Source: Streptomyces gardneri (GTDB lineage: Bacteria; Actinomycetota; Actinomycetes; Streptomycetales; Streptomycetaceae). From it: a stretch of DNA of 64,000 nt. The stretch covers positions 124,001 to 188,000 of the forward strand of contig NZ_BJMN01000010.1 in assembly GCF_006539185.1 (NCBI RefSeq). Direction: 5' to 3'. Numbering within the stretch: the first letter of the stretch is position 1; each line of letters begins with the position of its first letter. The translations under genes and the position numbers were made by a program. Of the stretch, positions 1 through 6,893 are shown one piece after another. Below the pieces are notes generated by a model, which saw only the letters and a list, made by a program, of their open reading frames with translations, ran no database searches and was not told the DNA's origin.

Positions 1-1
1 G

Positions 2-340
2 CAGGTGGCCGAGGCTGCCGCCCACCAGTGCCGCGGCCTGGAGTTCGCCGAGCGGCTGGATCCGCGCGCGCTCGCGCTCTCCCTCGAGGGCCTCGCCGGC
101 GTCGCCGCGGCCACGGGCGGCTCACCTCAGCTCACCCGCGCCGCCCTGCTCCTCGGTGCGGCGGACGCGGCCCGCCGGAGCGTCGGTGCGCCGCTCCCGG
201 AGGCCGAACGCACCGACGTGCGCCGCGTCGCCGCGGTAGCCGTGCGGGCGCTCGGCGAATCCGCGTACGCCACCGCGTTCCAGGCGGGTGCGGCCATGCC
301 GCTCGCGGAGGCGGTCCGCAGGGCGGGCGACGGGACCTGA
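2..340 (+). CDS. C-terminal tail of a large ATPase/LuxR- or SARP-type transcriptional regulator (5' truncated by window)
   Basis: Only the last ~113 codons are present; the reading frame is open to the window edge and stops at 338-340. The segment with the pattern LEGLAGVAAATG, ARLLGAADAAR, PLPEAERTDV and ALGESAYATAFQAG is the usual carboxy end (helical repeat region) of AfsR/SARP- or MalT/LuxR-like AAA regulators in Streptomyces. The DNA-binding and ATPase parts lie upstream of the window, so target and effector cannot be judged. It precedes the ECF sigma gene by about 100 bp on the same strand but is probably a separate unit. The family is a similarity judgement on a short tail. Confidence 0.6.
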   Translation, partial: QVAEAAAHQCRGLEFAERLDPRALALSLEGLAGVAAATGGSPQLTRAALLLGAADAARRSVGAPLPEAERTDVRRVAAVAVRALGESAYATAFQAGAAMPLAEAVRRAGDGT

Positions 341-443
341 CCCGGGCATGGCACCGGCCTCGCCACCCGCGGACCCATCGGGACTGCTGTGGCCTGCGTC
401 ACGTTCTGGGAACTCGTTCGGGCCGGCCGGACAGTCCGCAGAT

Positions 444-1076
444 ATGGAGACGAGTGTGCGTGCCCGAATACGAGCGGGGGATTCCGATGCCTTCGGGTCC
501 CTCTTCGACGACTACGCCCGGGCGGTGCACAACCACGCCTTCCGGCTGACCGGCGACTGGTCCGCGGCCGAGGACGTGCTGTCGCTGACGTTCCTGGAGG
601 CCTGGCGGCTGCGGGCGTCGGTGGATCCGGACGGTGGGTCCCTTCGCCCCTGGCTGCTCGGGATCGCCACCAACGTCGTACGGAACACCCGCAGGGCCGC
701 CCGGCGTCACGAGGCGGCCCTGAACCGTCTGCCGCGCGAGGAGGCGCTCCCCGACTTCGCCGACGAACTGGTCGGCCGGATCGACGACGCGGAACGGGTC
801 GCGGCGCTCCAGGCGGCGCTCTCCCGGCTGCGGCGCCCCGAGCGCGAGGTGGTCGCCCTCTGCGTCTGGTCGGGTCTGGACTACGCGGCCGCCGCCCAGG
901 CGCTGGACGTCCCGGTGGGAACGGTCCGTTCCCGGCTGTCCCGCGCCCGCAAGAAGCTCCACAAGTACGCCGGGACCGACCTCTCGTCACGGAACGGGAA
1001 CTCGGCGCCGGGTCGCGGACAGATAGATGGTGACCGCACTTCCGCGGTCCGGCCCATCCAGGAGGAAGCCCGATGA
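444..1076 (+). CDS. ECF-family RNA polymerase sigma factor
   Basis: 210-aa sigma-70 family protein of extracytoplasmic-function type. Region 2 is seen at about residues 12-75 (AFGSLFDDYAR, SAAEDVLSLTFLEAWR) and region 4 at about 125-180 (RLRRPEREVVALCVW, AAQALDVPVGTVRSRLSRARKKL, a helix-turn-helix). The ATG at 444 is chosen because the family N-terminus (arginine/glycine-rich stretch, then DAFGSLFDDY) starts right there; an upstream in-frame ATG would add unrelated residues. The gene overlaps the next by 4 nt (ATGA), so the pair is co-translated. This sigma/CU044_5270 pairing recurs in Streptomyces. The partner protein replaces a classical zinc anti-sigma factor in position, but whether it inhibits the sigma is not known from the sequence. 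No confident promoter is seen upstream. Confidence 0.9.
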   Translation: METSVRARIRAGDSDAFGSLFDDYARAVHNHAFRLTGDWSAAEDVLSLTFLEAWRLRASVDPDGGSLRPWLLGIATNVVRNTRRAARRHEAALNRLPREEALPDFADELVGRIDDAERVAALQAALSRLRRPEREVVALCVWSGLDYAAAAQALDVPVGTVRSRLSRARKKLHKYAGTDLSSRNGNSAPGRGQIDGDRTSAVRPIQEEAR

Positions 1077-2140
1077 GCACCACCCCGTCCCGGCCCACCC
1101 CGGCCGAACACGAGGAGATCGCCCGGCTGTTGCCCGTGCCGGCCGAGCGGGACCGGCCCGCCCGCCACCACCAGGCCCTCAAGGACCAGCTGCTGCGCGA
1201 GTTCCGGCAGGACGCCGCTCCCGCCGCCGCTCCGGCCTCCAAGCCCCGGTTCGGTGTGCGCCGTCTGGCGATCGTCGCCGTTCCCCTCGCGGCGGGCGCG
1301 CTGGCCGTCACGCTGGCGACGAACGGCGCGTCCGGCCCGACGCCCGGCGCCGAGCCGAACGTCGCCGTGGCCCCCGGCTCGGCCGGGAAGGCCCCGGAGG
1401 CGACGCCGGCGACGGTGCTGCTGGACCGCATCGCCACCGTCGCCGCCGCCAAGCCGGCCCGCACCGTCCGCGACGACCAGTACATCCACGTCTCCAGCAC
1501 GGTCGCCTGGTCCAGCCAGAGCGACGCCGACCCCGTCATGCGTCTGGACACCCCCCACAGCCGCGAGGTCTGGCTCTCGGTGGACGGGAGCAAGCCCGGA
1601 CTGCTCCGCGAGCGGGGTGAGGAGATTCCGCTGGCCGGTGCGCTGGACAAGGACGGTCGGCCCGTCGACCCGGTCGGCAATCCCCATCCCACGCTGAACA
1701 GCCCGACCTACCGCTTTCTGGAGTCGCTGCCCACCGACCCCGACGCGCTCCTGAAGAAGATCTACGACGAGACGAAGGGGCAGGGACCCGGGCCGGACCA
1801 GGAGGCGTTCGTGACGATCGGCGACCTGCTGCGCGAGCAGCTCGCTCCGCCGAAGGTCAGCGCCGCCCTGTACAAGGCGGCGGCCCGGATCCCGGGTGTC
1901 ACGGTCGTCGACGACGCGGTGGACGCGGCCGGACGTCACGGCGTCGCCGTCGCCCGCGTCCACGCCGGCGAGCGTACCGAGTGGATCTTCGACAGGAAGA
2001 GCCTGGAGTTCCTCGGCGAGCGGGGCGTCTTGGTCGAGGACACGAACTGGGGCAAGTCCGGCCAGGTCACCGCCACCACCGCCGTCCTCTCCCGTGGCGT
2101 CACGGACAAGACCGGCGAGGCCCCCGGCCGCAAGGGCTGA
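1073..2140 (+). CDS. CU044_5270-family membrane-anchored protein, partner of the ECF sigma factor
   Basis: 355 aa. A short cytosolic N-terminus (residues 1-62) is followed by one membrane segment (about 63-85, LAIVAVPLAAGALAVTLA) and an extracytoplasmic domain of about 270 residues. The outer domain has features of the CU044_5270 family: VLLDRIATVAA, YIHVSS, REVWLSVDGSKPGLL, LPTDPDALLKKIY, and a C-terminal AERTEWIFDRKSLEFLGERGVL segment. A strong ribosome site (AGGAGGAA) sits 8 nt before the ATG, which overlaps the sigma stop. The topology suits an anti-sigma or signal-sensing role, but no zinc-binding HxxxCxxC motif is present. Assignment as regulator of the sigma factor is inference from the neighbour. 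Confidence 0.8.
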   Translation: MSTTPSRPTPAEHEEIARLLPVPAERDRPARHHQALKDQLLREFRQDAAPAAAPASKPRFGVRRLAIVAVPLAAGALAVTLATNGASGPTPGAEPNVAVAPGSAGKAPEATPATVLLDRIATVAAAKPARTVRDDQYIHVSSTVAWSSQSDADPVMRLDTPHSREVWLSVDGSKPGLLRERGEEIPLAGALDKDGRPVDPVGNPHPTLNSPTYRFLESLPTDPDALLKKIYDETKGQGPGPDQEAFVTIGDLLREQLAPPKVSAALYKAAARIPGVTVVDDAVDAAGRHGVAVARVHAGERTEWIFDRKSLEFLGERGVLVEDTNWGKSGQVTATTAVLSRGVTDKTGEAPGRKG

Positions 2141-2171
2141 TCCAGCGGCACCGGCCGCACCGGCGGCCCGC

Positions 2172-3392
2172 TCACTGCTCGCGCAGGCCCCAAGGGGATC
2201 CGTACGCGGTGAGCAGGTCGAGGAAGGGGCGCGGGGCGAAGGCCTCGGGGCCGAGGACGCCCGACCGGGACCAGGTGCCGTCGGCCAGCAGCTCCAGGGC
2301 GACGACCGGGTTGATCGCGGTCTGCCAGACGACGGCCTGGCAGTCGTACTCCCGCATCGACCATTCGTTGTCGACCACGTGGTAGAGGTAGACCTCGCGC
2401 GGCGCCCCGTCCTTGACGCCCTTGACCCACGTCCCCGCACAGGTCTTGCCGGTCATCCGGTCGCCCAGGGTGGCGGGGTCCGGGAGGACGGCCGCCACGA
2501 TGTCGCGCGGCGAGACCTCGGCCGGGCCGAGGCTCGTCGCCACGGTGACGGGTGCGGTGCTGTCGAGGCCCAGCGCGTGCAGGGTCCTGAGCTTGCCGAT
2601 GAAGTCCTCGCCGAGGCCGTACTTGAACGTGACCCGCTTCGCGTCGATCCAGCGCGGTACGAGCAGCACCTCCTCGTGCTCGACGTTCACGCACTCCACG
2701 GGACCGATGCCCTCCGGGAAGTCGAAGACCTCGGGCTCGCTGAACGGCTCGGTGGTGAACCAGCCGCGGTCGGCCTCGTAGACGACCGGCGGGTTGAGGC
2801 ACTCCTCGATGGTCGTCCAGATGTTGAACGACGGAGCGAAGTCGTAGCCCTCGACCGCGAGGTTCGCGCCGTCACGGATGCCGATCTCCTCGATCTCGTC
2901 GAAGAGCTCGTCCGCGGCGTAGCGGGCGAAGACGTCGGAGAGGCCGGGCTCGACGCCCATCCCGACCAGGGCGAGCCGGCCGGCCTTCTCCCACTCCTCC
3001 GCCTGCGCGAACTGGGCGTCGCCCAGCTTGACCCCGCACTGCTCGTACGGGCGCTCGGGGTGGGGGCGCGAGAGCGACATCGCCATGTCCAGGTAGTGCG
3101 CGCCGGCCGCGGCGGCGGCGTGGAACAGCGGCAGGACGAAGCGCGGGTCGGTGGCGTTGAGGAGGACGTCGCAGCGCTGCTCCTTGAGGAGGGCCGCGAC
3201 GGCCGCCTCGTCGGAGGCGTCCGTGCGGCAGGCGCTGAACCGGGCGTCGCCGTCGCCCAGGGCGGCGACGGCCGCCTCGGCGCGGGCGAGGTCGTAGTCG
3301 GCGACGACCATGTGGTCGAAGAAGGAACGGCGGGCCGCGATCCGGGTGATCGCGGTGCCCACTCCACCGGCGCCGACGAGCAGTACACGCAT
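2172..3392 (-). CDS. Saccharopine dehydrogenase-like NAD(P)-dependent oxidoreductase
   Basis: 406 aa. The N-terminal Rossmann motif GAGGVGTAITRIAA (residues 6-19) and a sugar-binding acidic end of strand 2 (VVADYDL) show NAD(P) binding. The rest fits the saccharopine dehydrogenase/LYS9 family (SRPHPERPYEQ, VGMGVEPGLSDVFARYAADEL, EECLNPPVVYE). The start at 3392 is preceded by GGAGAGGGAGA. The actual substrate cannot be told: relatives act on saccharopine, carboxynorspermidine or are uncharacterised. It is divergent from the TetR-family gene at 3525, with a dyad between them, so regulation by that protein is likely. The gene ends 31 bp from the convergent CU044_5270 gene with no evident terminator. 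Confidence 0.85.
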   Translation of the reverse strand: MRVLLVGAGGVGTAITRIAARRSFFDHMVVADYDLARAEAAVAALGDGDARFSACRTDASDEAAVAALLKEQRCDVLLNATDPRFVLPLFHAAAAAGAHYLDMAMSLSRPHPERPYEQCGVKLGDAQFAQAEEWEKAGRLALVGMGVEPGLSDVFARYAADELFDEIEEIGIRDGANLAVEGYDFAPSFNIWTTIEECLNPPVVYEADRGWFTTEPFSEPEVFDFPEGIGPVECVNVEHEEVLLVPRWIDAKRVTFKYGLGEDFIGKLRTLHALGLDSTAPVTVATSLGPAEVSPRDIVAAVLPDPATLGDRMTGKTCAGTWVKGVKDGAPREVYLYHVVDNEWSMREYDCQAVVWQTAINPVVALELLADGTWSRSGVLGPEAFAPRPFLDLLTAYGSPWGLREQ

Positions 3393-3467
3393 GACAGGAA
3401 TCTCCCTCTCCGAGGCTGTTACCTGAGCTGTGACCTCTGGTGCAGGTGATGAAACCCCCGTTCCCTC

Positions 3468-3488
3468 GCTAACGTCTATGGCGTTGGC
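3468..3488. promoter_or_regulatory. Imperfect 21-bp palindrome, candidate TetR operator
   Basis: Arms GCTAACGTC and GGCGTTGGC flank a TAT centre; 7 of 9 positions pair. It lies between the divergent reductase (start 3392) and TetR (start 3525) genes, the usual place for an autoregulatory TetR site. Seen directly as a dyad; the assignment to the neighbouring repressor is inference. Confidence 0.45.
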
Positions 3489-3524
3489 ATAAGGTGCCCG
3501 GGGACGGTGGGAAGGAGCCTCGTC

Positions 3525-4259
3525 ATGGGCAAGCAGGTGGTGCCGGAGTCGGCGCGCAGACGGCGGCGCCCGACGAAGAACGGCGCGGTCCTCTCTGAGC
3601 GGCTGATCGTGGAGACGGCGCTGCGGATGCTGGCCGAGCACGGCGGCCAGGGCCTCACGGCCCGGCGTCTCGGACTCGCGCTGGGCGCCGATCCCAGCAC
3701 GCTCTACCGGTACTTCGCCGGTATGGACGAGCTGACGCTGGCGATCGGCGCGGAGCTCGTCGGACGGGCGCTGGACGGCTGGAGGCCCACCGGTGACTGG
3801 CGCGCCGACCTGCGCCGACTGGGTCTGCGCATCCACGGCGCCTACCTCGCGCACCCGCAGGCGGCCGTGCTCACCGCGAGCCGCGTCACCGGGCGGGAGC
3901 AGGAGACGGCCGTGGACGAGGCGATCCTGGCCGTGCTGCGGACCGCGGGCTTCCCCGACCCGGACGCGGTACGGATCTACCACGCCTTCATCGACCAGAG
4001 CCTCGCCTTCGCCGCCCTGGACGCGGCCTCGCTCGCCCTGCCCGCGGCCGCCCGCGAAGCCGACGAGCACAAGTGGGAATCGACCTACGCCCGGCTGTCG
4101 GCCGCCTCGCACCCGAACATCGCCGCGACGGCCGGCCTGCTGGCCGCGCGCATGAACCACAGCGCCTACCCGACGGCCCTGGACATGCTCCTGGACAGCG
4201 CGGCGGGCCAGCTCGGGCGGGCGACCGGGCGAGAGGCCACGCGCCCCTCGGGCGCGTAG
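3525..4259 (+). CDS. TetR-family transcriptional regulator
   Basis: 244 aa. The N-terminal helix-turn-helix (about residues 24-70: LIVETALRMLAEHGGQGLTARRLG, then LGADPSTLYRYFAGMDEL) is typical of TetR. The longer C-terminal helical half (DWRADLRRLGLRIHGAYLAHPQ) resembles the TetR_C domain of drug-sensing members. The ATG at 3525 has GAAGGAG 7 nt upstream; the GTG at 3507 has no such site. The divergent saccharopine dehydrogenase-like gene and the 3468-3488 palindrome suggest that it controls that gene and itself. It is convergent with the MFS pump (24 bp between stops), so it is not necessarily its regulator; a second TetR gene at 6074 is better placed for that. Confidence 0.9.
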   Translation: MGKQVVPESARRRRRPTKNGAVLSERLIVETALRMLAEHGGQGLTARRLGLALGADPSTLYRYFAGMDELTLAIGAELVGRALDGWRPTGDWRADLRRLGLRIHGAYLAHPQAAVLTASRVTGREQETAVDEAILAVLRTAGFPDPDAVRIYHAFIDQSLAFAALDAASLALPAAAREADEHKWESTYARLSAASHPNIAATAGLLAARMNHSAYPTALDMLLDSAAGQLGRATGREATRPSGA

Positions 4260-4283
4260 CCTCTCCCTTCGCCGCGGGTCCTC

Positions 4284-5906
4284 CTACGCGGCGTCGACGC
4301 GCTCGGCGGTTCCCCCCGCGGCCCGGTCGGCCGCCTCGCCCGAGGGCCGGTCGCGCTCCGCGCGGCGGCGGCCGGGCAGGACGACGAGGACGATCGCCGT
4401 ACCGACGGCCATGATGATCCCGCCGACGAGGCTCGTCGCGGAGACGCCGTGGGCGAAGGACTCGTGCACCGCACCGACGAGGGCCTGGGCCTGCTGGGGT
4501 CCCGCGGCCGGGTCCTGGGCGACCCGCTCGGCGACGGCGAGTCCGGCGCCCACCGAGTCCTGGGCCGTGTGGAGCGCGGCGGCGGGAAGGCGGTTGCCGA
4601 CCAGGTCGGCCAGTTCGTCCCGGTACGCCGTCCCGAGCAGGGAGCCGAGGACCGCGATGCCGAGGGAGCCGCCGAGCTCCAGCGCGGTGTCGTTGGCCCC
4701 GCCGCCGACCCCCAGCTCCGACTCGGGGAAGGAGCTCATGATCGTGTCGGTGGCCGGTGAGACGCTCAGGCCGATCGCCAGGCCCAGCATCATCATCGGG
4801 GCCAGGAAGTCGGTGTACGTCGAGCCGGTGTCGATCCGGGTGAGCAGCAGGACACCCGCCGTGCCGATCGCCATGCCGGCCGCGACCGTGACCTTCATGC
4901 CCAGCTTCGGGGTCAGTCGCCCGGTCGCCGCGGCACCGACGAAGACGGCTCCGGCCAGCGGCAGGAGCCGTACGCCGGTCTCCAGTGCTCCGTAGCCGAG
5001 GACGAACTGCAGGAACTGCGTCGCGTAGTAGATCGCGCCGAACGTCCCGAAGAAGAAGAACAGCACCGCCAGCATGGAGCCGCTGAAGGGGCGCAGCCGG
5101 AACTTGCGGACGTCGAGCATGGGGTGCGGGTGCCGCAGCTCCCACCACACGAAGGCCGACAGGGCCACGCCCGCCACCACCGCCGCGGTGACCGGACCCG
5201 CGCCCCAGCCGAAGTGCGGGCCCTCGATGGTCGCGTACACCAGGGCGCCGACGGAGAGGATGGACAGCAGCCCGCCCACGTAGTCGATCCGCCCCATGCC
5301 CCGGGCCTTCGACGGCGGGACCAGGAACAGGGCGCCGACGACGGCGAGGACGGCGACGGGGACGTTGATCAGGAACGTCGATCCCCAGGCGTGGTCCTCC
5401 AGGAGCCAGCCGGCGACCAGCGGGCCGACGGCGATGGCCAGTCCCGAGGTGGCCGTCCAGGCCGTGATGGCCCGGGCGCGCTCGCCCCGGGGGAAGATCG
5501 CGACCAGCAGGGAGAGCGTCGCCGGCATGACGACGGCGGCGCCGACGCCCATGATCGCGCGGGCCAGGATGACGGACGAGGTCCCGTCGACGAGGCTGCC
5601 CAGCACGGATCCGGCCGCGAAGACCACCAGGCCCGTGACGAGCGCGCCCCGGCGGCTGTACTTGTCGCCGATCGCACCGAGCACGAGCATCAGGGCCGCG
5701 TACGGGACGGTGTAGCCGTCGATGACCCACTGGAGATCGCTGCTGCTCAGGCCGAGGTCCCGGGTCATGTCCGGCGCCGCCACGATCAGCGACGTGTTCG
5801 CCATGACGACGATCAGCAGGCTCAGGCACAGGACCAGCAGGGCCCACCAGCGCCGCGCGTACGGCCCGTCCATCTTCTCGACGGGTGTGGTGATGAAGGG
5901 GGGCAT
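4284..5906 (-). CDS. MFS drug efflux transporter, DHA2 (14-TM, EmrB/QacA) family
   Basis: 540 aa of mostly membrane helices. Motifs seen: SSSDLQWVIDGYTVPYAALMLVLGAIGDKYSRRGALVTG (loop 2-3, motif A region), the RAIMGVGAAVVMPATLSLL motif C region and ITAWTATSGLAIAVGPLVAGWLLE, all typical of proton-coupled DHA2 exporters. The C-terminal tail (about residues 505-540) is charged and cytosolic. The start has AGGAG about 9 nt upstream. It follows a tetR gene on the same strand, and the gap carries a promoter with two operator-like repeats. It probably exports a toxic compound that the repressor senses; the substrate is unknown. Confidence 0.92.
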   Translation of the reverse strand: MPPFITTPVEKMDGPYARRWWALLVLCLSLLIVVMANTSLIVAAPDMTRDLGLSSSDLQWVIDGYTVPYAALMLVLGAIGDKYSRRGALVTGLVVFAAGSVLGSLVDGTSSVILARAIMGVGAAVVMPATLSLLVAIFPRGERARAITAWTATSGLAIAVGPLVAGWLLEDHAWGSTFLINVPVAVLAVVGALFLVPPSKARGMGRIDYVGGLLSILSVGALVYATIEGPHFGWGAGPVTAAVVAGVALSAFVWWELRHPHPMLDVRKFRLRPFSGSMLAVLFFFFGTFGAIYYATQFLQFVLGYGALETGVRLLPLAGAVFVGAAATGRLTPKLGMKVTVAAGMAIGTAGVLLLTRIDTGSTYTDFLAPMMMLGLAIGLSVSPATDTIMSSFPESELGVGGGANDTALELGGSLGIAVLGSLLGTAYRDELADLVGNRLPAAALHTAQDSVGAGLAVAERVAQDPAAGPQQAQALVGAVHESFAHGVSATSLVGGIIMAVGTAIVLVVLPGRRRAERDRPSGEAADRAAGGTAERVDAA

Positions 5907-5933
5907 GAGGGGGCTCCTAGCGGCACGAGTTAA

Positions 5934-5978
5934 TTGCCCATTGATGTGCAGGCTAGGTTATTGCCCATCGGTGTGCAA
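5934..5978 (-). promoter_or_regulatory. MFS promoter with two tandem TetR-type operators
   Basis: On the minus strand TTGCAC (5978-5973), a 17-nt spacer and TAGCCT (5955-5950) form a promoter for the pump gene. Two copies of an 18-bp dyad, TTGCCCATCGGTGTGCAA at 5961-5978 and its near copy at 5934-5951, lie 27 bp apart. One covers the -35 and the other touches the -10 and start region. Each copy is itself an imperfect inverted repeat (14 of 18 positions for the first named). Binding by the adjacent TetR protein is inference. Confidence 0.65.
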
Positions 5979-6073
5979 ATAACGTGCGCGTCCGGGAGAC
6001 GGCTCTGCCCCGGCGGTGTACGCCGGGGCAGAGGAGAGGAAGCGAGTCCTCGGGCGGAACTCGGGGGAAGGCC

Positions 6074-6721
6074 TCAGTCGGCGGGGGCCGCCTCCGGGAC
6101 GATCGCCGACGCGACGTCGTCGACCACCCGACGTGCCGTGTCCTCCCGTACGCCCGCGGCGACGAGTACGGCGACGGCGACCGGGGCCCCCTCGTCGCCG
6201 AGGTCCCCCGTGTTCACCGCCTCAAGCAGTGCGACCGTCATGGCCTCGAGTGCGGCGCTCAGCACGCCGGGCGGGAGGTGCGCGGGAAAGACCCCGTCTC
6301 GTTGGCCCCGCTCCAGGATGGCCGTGGCCGCGTCGCGGGCGGGGGCCAGGATCTCGGCGACGCGCTCGTTGCCGAGGTCGCGGCGGGCCAGCGCCAGCAG
6401 CATCCGGTACCGGTCCCCCACGGGCCACATCGAGAGCACGAAGTACGCCAGCGCCCGCTCGGCCGGCTCGTCGGGCCTCGCCCCCGCGGTCAGCGCACTG
6501 CGCAGCGCCTCGGAGGCCTCCTCGGCGAGAGCCTCCAGCAGGGCCTCGCGCCCGGGGAAGTGCCCGAAGAGCGTGCGCCGTACGACACCCGAGGCGCGCG
6601 CCAGCTCCTCCAGCGTGATGTCGGGGTTGCGCCCGAGCTCTCGCCGGGCCGTGGCCAGGATGCGCGCCCGGTTGGACCGCGCGTTGCGTCGCAGCGGCTG
6701 ACGGGCGGCGGGCTTGGTCAC
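6074..6721 (-). CDS. TetR-family repressor upstream of the MFS pump
   Basis: 215 aa. The helix-turn-helix is at about residues 18-65 (RILATARRELGRNPDITLEELARASGVVRRTLFGHFPGREALLEAL). The ligand half is alanine/leucine-rich helix. The GTG at 6721 (V-T-K-P-A-A-R-Q) is preferred: GAGG lies about 6 nt before it, and the longer reading frame upstream is low-complexity arginine/proline sequence running into the ligase gene. It is colinear with the MFS gene 167 bp downstream, where two dyads sit on the promoter. This arrangement is standard for repressor-pump pairs, so it most likely represses the pump until a pump substrate binds. Confidence 0.88.
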   Translation of the reverse strand: MTKPAARQPLRRNARSNRARILATARRELGRNPDITLEELARASGVVRRTLFGHFPGREALLEALAEEASEALRSALTAGARPDEPAERALAYFVLSMWPVGDRYRMLLALARRDLGNERVAEILAPARDAATAILERGQRDGVFPAHLPPGVLSAALEAMTVALLEAVNTGDLGDEGAPVAVAVLVAAGVREDTARRVVDDVASAIVPEAAPAD

Positions 6722-6893
6722 GTGAACCTCGGTGGATCGGTGGGGAGCAGGACGAGAGGCCGGAGTACGGAGTGCCGGCGGCGGCGTCGAACGCCTCGTG
6801 GGGCGAACGGAATCGCCTTCATTCTGGCATGCGGGCCTCGACGCCACGGGGCCCGACGAGCCGCTCCACGCGCCCGCGGGAGCCGTCCTCCGA

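Noticed and set aside
409..440. ECF-type (GGAAC) promoter in front of the sigma gene
   Set aside because: GGAAC is present at 409-413 but no matching -10 at a usual spacing was found, so autoregulation is not claimed.
1896..3449. Long plus-strand open frame (over 500 codons) opposite the reductase gene
   Set aside because: Low-complexity Arg/Gly/Asp composition typical of GC-rich antisense frames; the minus-strand Rossmann protein explains the region.
3393..4160. N-terminal extension of the reductase through the TetR gene
   Set aside because: The Rossmann motif begins right after the ATG at 3392, which has a good ribosome site; the extension is antisense to TetR.
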